From contig JADGIZ010000278.1 of assembly GCA_027604665.1 (NCBI GenBank), positions 1-17,149 on the forward strand: 17,149 nucleotides of DNA. Reading direction: 5' to 3'. A program made the position numbers and the translations under genes. The number at the start of each line of letters is the position of its first letter. Position 1 is the stretch's first letter. The notes beneath the pieces were generated by a model that did no database searches, had not been told where the DNA came from, and worked only from the letters and a program-made list of their open reading frames with translations. Source of the DNA: Polyrhizophydium stewartii (taxonomy: Eukaryota; Chytridiomycota; Chytridiomycetes; Rhizophydiales). Shown here in pieces: positions 8,405 to 14,634 of the stretch.

Positions 8405-10055
8405 TCACCGGCCGCCATAGCCCTGGTAGTATCCGCCCTGCCCGTGCGGCGGGTAGCCGTATCCGGGCGGCGGCGCCCCAGGCGCAGCGTATCCGTACGG
8501 CGGCGGCGGCATCTGCGGCATCCGCTGCGGGTGCATGTGCGGCGGCTGCCCCATCGGCGCGCCGTACTGGCCGTAGGCCCCCGCCGGCGGCGGCATGTGC
8601 GGCGGCATCGCCGGCACGGGCGGCTGGCCGAACGCGCCTGGGTGCCCCGCGTATCCTCCGTAAGCCGGAGCCTGGCTGTACGGTTGTGCCGGCCTCGGAA
8701 GAGGCGGAGCCGCCGAGATGCTCCGATTGGCCGCCATCGCCGAGGTTCCTCCGCCCGGAGCGGAGAATCCCGGCGCCAGCGCGTGGCCCGACGCTGCCGG
8801 TGGCGCTGTTGCGGGTGCGGCGGACGCGGCGGCCGGCTTGGCGGGCGACGCGGGAGATGCCGAGGCCGCAGCCGGCTTTCGGGCGTCCTTGGACTCGGCA
8901 GACGCGTTTGATGCCCGGAGCTCCCGCGCGTCGGGCGTGTCGCTGCCCTTGTCGCCCTTGAGCGATACCGCAGCGGCAGCGGCCGCGGCCGCGGCTACCG
9001 CCGCCTGCGCTTGCTGCCGCTGGATCTCGTCATTCTTCTTCTGCTTCTGCTTCTTCTTGACCGTTCCCGACTGGAACTTGCGCCAGCTTTCCACGCGCGA
9101 GTCGCGTTTCTGCAAGCGCGGGCATCAACGAGCAGGCACGGTCAGCCACCACTCTCGGCTCTCGTCTGCAACCCGGGAGATCTCCCGCGACGCACCTCCT
9201 CCCATTCCTTCTTCTCCTCGTACTTTTGCTTGCGCTCGAGATACTCGCGCTGCTCCTTCTGCATCTGGCGCTCCTTGTCGTTCTTGAGGCGCAGCCTGTC
9301 GCGGTTCAGCAGCTCGTACATGAGCTTGTGCAGCTGCGACTGGATCTCATAGCCGAGCTTTGGGAACTTGCGCAGCAGCTCGTCTGCAGCAACGGGGTCA
9401 GAAACGGGCAACGGCTCAGCAACAGGCGCTGCGTCCGCTGCCACGTGCGGGGCCTCGGGCGTGTGGACCTTGGGCACGGGCAGCTTGTGCCGGTCAAAGA
9501 CCAGCGCGCGCGCCTCGAACATGTGGCCCAGCAGTGCGCGGCGCTTCTCCGTGTCCATGATGGCCGCCTCGGCCTTTTTGAGGGCGTCAAACGCCTCCTG
9601 CGCGCGCGGGTGCGGGCACTTGTCCGGATGCACCAGCAGCGACCGCTTGCGGAACTGCATCTTCACCGCGCGGTCTTGGATGTCGCACGTCACGTACAAC
9701 GACACGGGCATGTCAAGCACGTCCACCGGGTTCGCGGGCGGATTCGTTGGCGTCAGAGAATCCACCGTCGCCTCGGTCGGTTTGGCCTCGTCGGCGGCGT
9801 CGGGCGGACACAGAGCAAGGATGCGCTCAACCTCCTGGATTTGGTTGAACTCGTTGGACTGTGGGGGCGAGCGGCGTGCGCGCGTCCAGTGCCGCAGAGG
9901 GCGGCCAGCGCAGCAGCCAGAGGCAGCAGTCGCAGTCGCCGCGGTCGTGGGCATCAAGCAGCGTCAGCACGCCTGTCCCTGGCAACGCAGCGCCCCGCGC
10001 AACGCCGGCCCACCTCGAGCCGCAGGAACTTGTCCACATCAAAGTCGTCGCCCAT
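8405..10055 (-). CDS. DNAJC8: DNAJC8/Spf31-like J-domain protein (splicing-associated)
   Basis: Predicted nuclear Hsp40 co-chaperone of the DNAJC8/Spf31 family, associated with the spliceosome in animals and fission yeast. Exons 10055-10014, 9858-9196 and 9109-8405 (introns 9859-10013, 155 bp; 9110-9195, 86 bp; all phase 0) give 469 residues. The first exon encodes only MGDDFDVDKFLRLE; the start was chosen because it joins in phase to SNEFNQIQEVERIL, typical of this family. The J domain (about residues 57-125) has the HPD motif at 91-93 within LLVHPDK. A basic, charged coiled-coil region (LRLKNDKERQMQKEQREYLE) follows, and the second join restores KKEWEE-KRDSRVESWRKFQ, the family's C-terminal signature. 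Beyond that is an unusual ~200-residue Ala-rich then Pro/Gly/Tyr/Met-rich tail ending in YYQGYGGR; human DNAJC8 is only about 250 residues. Only 129 bp separate it from the methyltransferase gene upstream. Confidence 0.92.
9174..9187. repeat. 14-bp perfect palindrome beside the donor site of J-protein intron 2
   Basis: cgggagatctcccg is its own reverse complement and starts 8 nt inside the intron on the minus strand. The tract is perfectly symmetric without a loop, so an RNA hairpin would need to open a few central bases. It may be chance. Confidence 0.8.
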
Positions 10056-10184
10056 CTTGCCGGTGTGTGCGGGCTCTTCTGCGCAGCCGCGGCGTCAGCA
10101 CGCAGCGACCCGCACCCGCACCCGCCTCGCCGCTGCCGGCACACTGTCGAGCACGTCGCACCCTGTCGCTGTTTGGCAAAATCT

Positions 10185-11137
10185 TTATGCTCCAACCTCA
10201 ACAGCGTCCACTCCGTTCCTCGCACTCGCCGCGGGTCGTGCGGCCGGCATCTCGTGCGCAGGTATCGGTGCCTCGGTCGCGGCTTGCCTGTGCATGCCTA
10301 TCCGGTAGATTGAGATCTCCGTGTCCGTCACGAGCGGATGCCATCCTGGAATCGGGAACTTGTTTGTCGCAACAAGCGATCCAGGTCGCAACTCGGCCTC
10401 GAATTTGTCGCCAAACTGCGACTGCATGCATCCGTCAGCCCCGCGCATGGCCGGCAACCACATCAACGCTTGGAAGTGCCCACGCATGCATACGCCCCAC
10501 CACGCACCATGAACGCAGGGACTCCAAAGACCATCACGACATCCGCATCGCGCACATCCACCTTCCAAAAGTCCTGCTTGAGGAAGCGCACCCGGCTCGG
10601 CGGCATCCAGTGCCACAGCCGCGCCGCCGCCAGCGACCACGCCCACAGCGTAAAGTTGCTCTCGATCCCGACGCACGGGCCAAACACAAACGGCGCCGGC
10701 TTCATCGGCTCGGGCGACAGCGACCACCGCCTCGGCGGCCGACCAAACGATGCCGCCGCGAGCACAACGCAGCCGTCCCCGGAGCCCATGTCGACAAACT
10801 TGAGCTGGCGCGGTGGATGCCGAGCCAGATGCTGCGGCGGCCCGTGCCATGCGCCGCCCGTCTCGCCCCACACGCGCGCGAGGCGGTCGAGCAGCACCCG
10901 AGTCTTCTCGCCCGTCGTCTGCTGCCATGGGATCCGCTGGTTCAGCGCCGAGACGAGGAACGGGCCGGTGATGCCCACCAGCGCCGCGGCCGCCGCGCCG
11001 GCAACCAGCAGACCCGTCGCGGCGCGCGATGCGCCGGTGCGCTCCGCAGGCGCATCGGCCGCGCTGTCCTTGGCCAGCTCCGCGAGCACCGACTCCCACT
11101 CGCCGCCGCCGTCGCTGCTGCCGCCCGTGTCGCCCAT
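10185..11137 (-). CDS. ATPSCKMT: ATPSCKMT/FAM173-type protein lysine methyltransferase
   Basis: Members of this family methylate lysine in mitochondrial proteins; human ATPSCKMT modifies the ATP-synthase c-subunit and FAM173A the ADP/ATP carrier. Exons 11137-10508 and 10421-10185, with an 86-bp GT-AG intron (10422-10507), give 288 residues and restore FGVPAFM-SQFGDKFEAELRPGS. Visible: a single Ala/Gly-rich transmembrane segment at ~40-66, the pre-domain around TGEKTRVLLDRL, SAM-binding motif I FVDMGSGDG (114-122), acidic Glu159 of motif II, the family motif DFWK (189-192), VMVFGVP (202-207), and LVATNKFPIPGW downstream. An unusual Pro-rich insertion at ~133-154 splits motifs I and II. The start context is AAATGG. 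The protein is probably in the inner mitochondrial membrane. The gene is divergent to the MFI homologue. Which paralogue's substrate it uses cannot be told. Confidence 0.87.
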
Positions 11138-11294
11138 TTCGCGTCTGGGAAGGGACGGCTCGGCGCCTCAACCACCGACCCCGCTCGGCCTGCTCGCGGA
11201 TTCCGCGAGGGCGCCGCAGTGCCCATCCCATCCCCCGCGCGGCCGCCTCGGAGACTTTCTCCCCGCCAACATCACACACCAGACTCACCAGAAA
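11138..11294. promoter_or_regulatory. Compact divergent promoter between methyltransferase and MFI homologue
   Basis: Only 157 bp separate the two start codons, so both 5' UTRs and both core promoters must lie here or overlap. The stretch is GC-rich without a TATA box and holds the near-central palindrome described separately. A CT-rich segment (GACTTTCTCCCCGCC) lies just before the MFI start. Confidence 0.7.
11193..11209. promoter_or_regulatory. 17-bp palindrome in the divergent promoter
   Basis: ctcgcggattccgcgag has 8-base perfect arms around a single central base. It contains CGG-N3-CCG, a geometry compatible with a dimeric Zn2Cys6 factor; that assignment is inference. It lies 55 bp from the methyltransferase start and 85 bp from the MFI start, so one bound factor could serve both genes. 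Confidence 0.4.
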
Positions 11295-14200
11295 ATGGAC
11301 CAGTTCCTGCTGCCCGAGGGCATCGAGATCCGCTCCAGCACCATCGAGCTGCCGCCGCGCCGCAAGTCGGGCGACTACTCCAACGACACATGCAACCCCG
11401 CTCTCAACCCCGTGTGGGGATTCGATCCGCTCGAGCTGCTCTCAAAGACAGAGTTTCCGAATGACCGCTACGAGCAGATGCTGCGGCACTCAAAGGACGC
11501 GAGAATGGCAAGTTGCGCTCCCCCGATGGCCGTCTTGCGCTCTGCCCCCCCCCGCCCGCGCAACTTGCGCATGCATAGGCTCGATCGCGGCGATTGCCAG
11601 TCTGATAGAATGCGGCAGCTAACACCTGCATCGCCGCATGCCCGCCTTGCAGCTCGCGATCCGGAAGCTGCCCCTTGACATCCTCGAGGACGAAGACGCG
11701 TTCCAAGTGTACCGGCAAGCCAACGAGTCGCTGCGGCAGATGCACCACCACACGGCACCGGGACCCGTCACGCATCATTCAGACCCGCACCACCTGGGCG
11801 GCCGGATGACGCCGTCGGGCTGGTCGACTACCGGGCCTGTCCACGCCACCGCGCAGGCCGACTCTCTTGCCGCATCTGGCCCGTCGCGCCGCGGGTCCAA
11901 GTTCGTCGGCCTCGCCTCGTCCGGCCCGATCCAGATCCCATCGGCCGCATTTGCCACTCGCAAGCAGTCCATGGCGCTGCAGCCGGGCACAGCTTCGTCG
12001 CATGCGCGCGCAGCAAGCGCATCTCGCCGGCTCAGCCAGCTGCCCGCGAGTTCCGGCGCTCGCCCGACGAGCGGCCATGCCCGTGCGCTGTCCTCTGCGC
12101 ACGGCGAAATAACCAACATCACGCCATCGACGCTGCGCAATCTGTTTGACCTAGGCCACATCAACATGTCGGCCGTCGATCAGATCAGATGCGCGCAGCT
12201 CGCCCGCAGTGCCGCGACGCTCGTCATCCAGAGCATCTTCCGCGGATGGAGCACGCGGCGCAAGTTTATTCTCGTCGTGCACGCCAAGCTGTCTGCCATG
12301 ACACTAGGCGACTCGGACAAGAGCGTCGCGGGGCTGCCCGGCGTCGACGATCTCAGCGTGCAGGTGCGCCGCCGCGGATATGGGCTCACAGCCTCTGCGC
12401 AAGCGTGGCAGGCCAGCTCGGCTGACGGGAGCTCGCGTGTGCTGGTGCCTCCAAAAGGAGTCATTATGGAGGCGCTATCTCAAGTACTGCGGATACTTTG
12501 ACAAGCGGAACAAGATCCCGCCCGAGTTTTCGCAATTCTGCGCCACGTACATCCAAGCCAACTGGCGCTGCTTTGTCGTCCGCCGCGCATGGCTCGAGAT
12601 CCACACCATGGTGACTGCTGTAGCGGTTTTCTAGAGGGCTCTGAGCGCGGCTGACACTGCCCGGCAGAGTGACGAGCAGCTCAAAAGCCGCGCGGGCCTC
12701 GAGGCCCGCATCAGGCTGATCCGTCACTCCAAGCGTCCGCGCGCGGGTGACCGCCTCTTCGAGGCATGTGCCGCCGTCATTCAGCGCGCATGGCGCCGTT
12801 TCTACGTGAGGCCCGCCAGCTCGATTCAGACAAAGTATTGTCTTGATCGCGTTGTGCTGACGGCAGCCATTGGATGATAGAACGTCAGGATCTTCCAGTT
12901 CTACCGCGATCTGATCAAGTTTAGCGAGAACGGCGACCCCAAGCGGCTGCTCAAGTACATCAACCCAAAAGAAGCACAGTTGATCGACCAGAGCTTCGGC
13001 GCTCACATTCGATTCCGCCTTGGAGGCGTGAGTCAACCCATCGGCGTTTGATGCATAATCAGGCTCGGCATACTAAACAAGCGAATGCAGGAGGCGTTCC
13101 CGCCCACGATCATGTACAAGATGTTTGTGCACCAGAACATCATCGATATGAACTCGTTCAGCCCAAGAGACTACACAGACTCCAAGACAAAGCAGCCGCT
13201 CCCGCGGCAGCTTTTCCAAAAGGACTTCAAGATCCCGCAAAAGGACCCCTCGGGTCCGTCCATGCTTGCGCACATCGCCCCGCGTCAATGACGGCTGATC
13301 CTACTTGGCGGTCGCACAGAGGAGTGGTACCAGCGGTTCGAGAACAACGACTGGCGTCCCGTGTCAAACCTGGTACGCGGCACAGTCAAGAGAATGGCTT
13401 GCCAGTATTCGTGATGCACTGACGGCAGTGCATGCAGGTTTGGTCCACGGCATCGGCCGAGATACAGTCTGTTGTCACCGAGTCGCCAAAGAAGATTGCG
13501 TTCCACTACAAGAAGCCCGCACGCCAGGCAGACTTGGATGCGCGACGCAAGCAGCGCAAGCTCGAGTGGATGCGCCAACTTTACAAGCAGGGCGTCTCGC
13601 TCGCACAAGCCGACGACTCTTCCGCGGCCGCGCCGGCCATTGCGGCCGCCGAGGCGCACGCGCGGCGGCATCCGCAGAATCTGGTCAAGGACGTGACGCG
13701 CGCGCTCGAGATGGACCCGTTGCCGCATCTGGGCGGGTACCATCCCGGCCACCATCACCACAACCACGACCACGAGCACGGCCACGACCGCGAGTCCGAG
13801 AACGAGCTTGGCCAGCACGGTGGCATTGACCAGCACGGAAACGCCCGCGACGGCCCCGTGCACACGCTCGCCATCGCGGCGCTGCAGTCGTCGCACAGCG
13901 CAGCCGCACCCGCGGCGCAGTTCTTGGACGACAGCGCAACGACAACAACCACCGACAGCGTGAGCACGCCGATGCAGACCGGCTGCATGGGGTCAAAACA
14001 GGACGTGCTCGATCGCATGCGCGTTGTCGACAGCGTCCTCGAGATGGAGATGCTGGCGCGCGAGATCGAGGCAGATCTGGACCCGGACTTCCTGATCCGG
14101 TGGACGCGCGCGCTCGACTTTGACGCCTACCACGCTGACTGGATGGCGCTTGCAACGACGCATCCAGGTACGGCGGCTGTGGAGGCTTGGGCGTGCTGAG

Positions 14201-14428
14201 CCTTATCGCGTGGGCTTTTGACACCAGGTGCTGACACTTGCTTCTCTGACAGCCAAAGAGTACAGCGACGGCGATCTGACCGGCACCGCCAGCATGGACA
14301 TGGCGCACCCGGATGCGGCTCTGGCCCAGCTGCCGGGCACAGAGTCGTGGGTGATTGACGCCGAGCTCATGCGCCGGCTCAGCTCAAACGCAGATGTCAC
14401 CTCGCGCCTGCCCATGCTCCCAAAATGA
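11295..14428 (+). CDS. C11orf65: C11orf65/MFI homologue with three IQ motifs
   Basis: Nine exons: 11295-11507, 11653-12363, 12458-12610, 12668-12805, 12881-13027, 13091-13253, 13320-13372, 13438-14167, 14253-14428; 827 residues. The first intron uses a GC donor. The C-terminal half matches the animal C11orf65 (MFI) core, recalled from memory as a mitochondrial-fission interactor: YINPKEAQLID, HIRFRLGG, EAFPPTIMYKMF, then EEWYQRFENNDWRPVS, FHYKKPARQADL, RKLEWMRQLYKQG and WTRALDFDAYHADW. IQ calmodulin-binding motifs centre on residues 263, 340 and 397. Residues 1-110 form a separate conserved-looking block (LPLDILEDEDAFQVYRQANESL), followed by ~130 disordered residues. A His-rich patch lies at 628-643 in a variable insertion. 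Exon 6's donor is uncertain; GT at 13254 is preferred. The role in a fungus is unknown: mitochondrial or flagellar scaffold are both possible. Confidence 0.85.
11508..11652 (+). other. GC-AG intron 1 of the MFI homologue, donor within a perfect stem
   Basis: The donor reads ATG|GCAAGT, the strong consensus seen for GC-AG introns, and the acceptor is TTGCAG at 11647-11652. Both sides are phase 0 and a CTAAC branch-point-like motif lies ~30 nt before the acceptor. The nearby GT at 11512 gives the wrong phase with this acceptor. Bases 11508-11518 (gcaagttgcgc) are perfectly complementary to 11558-11568 (gcgcaacttgc), so the donor can be buried in an 11-bp stem with a 39-nt loop. Confidence 0.65.
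12364..12460 (+). other. MFI intron 2 with tandem (NAGNAG) acceptor
   Basis: The donor is CAG|GTGCGC and a CTGAC lies at 12422-12426. The acceptor region reads AAAAGGAG, offering two adjacent in-frame AGs, at 12456-12457 and 12459-12460. Use of one or the other would include or omit a single Glu codon. Confidence 0.55.
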
Positions 14429-14634
14429 GCCACCGTTCCCCACGCTCTGCACGCACTGCGGTGCCATGAGAATGAAATAGTTGGAATGTCATTCGAGAAA
14501 AAGAAGGAAATGTGACTTGGAGCGAGTGGAGCCGCTCGTGCTCGCGCACATGCGAGCGGCCGGAAATGCTGGGTGGCTATGGGTGTATCCGCCCGGCTCC
14601 GCAGCGCAAAGCCAGGCGGGAAAGCAGAACAGGT
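14429..14634. other. Short convergent intergenic region
   Basis: This 206 bp separates the stop codons of the MFI homologue (+) and LETM1 (-), so it holds both 3' UTRs. An AATGAAA near 14472 is a non-canonical polyadenylation candidate on the + strand. No other feature was recognised. Confidence 0.55.

Noticed and set aside
7559..8911. 450-codon + strand frame spanning the GTP cyclohydrolase promoter
   Set aside because: It overlaps two minus-strand genes in antisense and is extremely Arg-rich, typical of a GC shadow.
9368..11464. 698-codon open frame on the + strand
   Set aside because: It runs antisense to the J-protein and methyltransferase exons, has Arg/Pro/Ser-rich composition, and no recognisable domain. 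High GC content removes stop codons from shadow frames.
12364..12391. 28-bp intron ending at the CACAG near 12391
   Set aside because: It is in phase but too short for spliceosomal removal; the 94/97-bp version has a CTGAC branch point and ordinary size.
13284..13319. 36-bp intron using GT at 13284 in the MFI homologue
   Set aside because: It is in phase but much shorter than the other introns, and it leaves extra residues where the family goes directly from DxS to WY. The donor at 13254 gives a 66-bp intron and a better match, though this is not certain.
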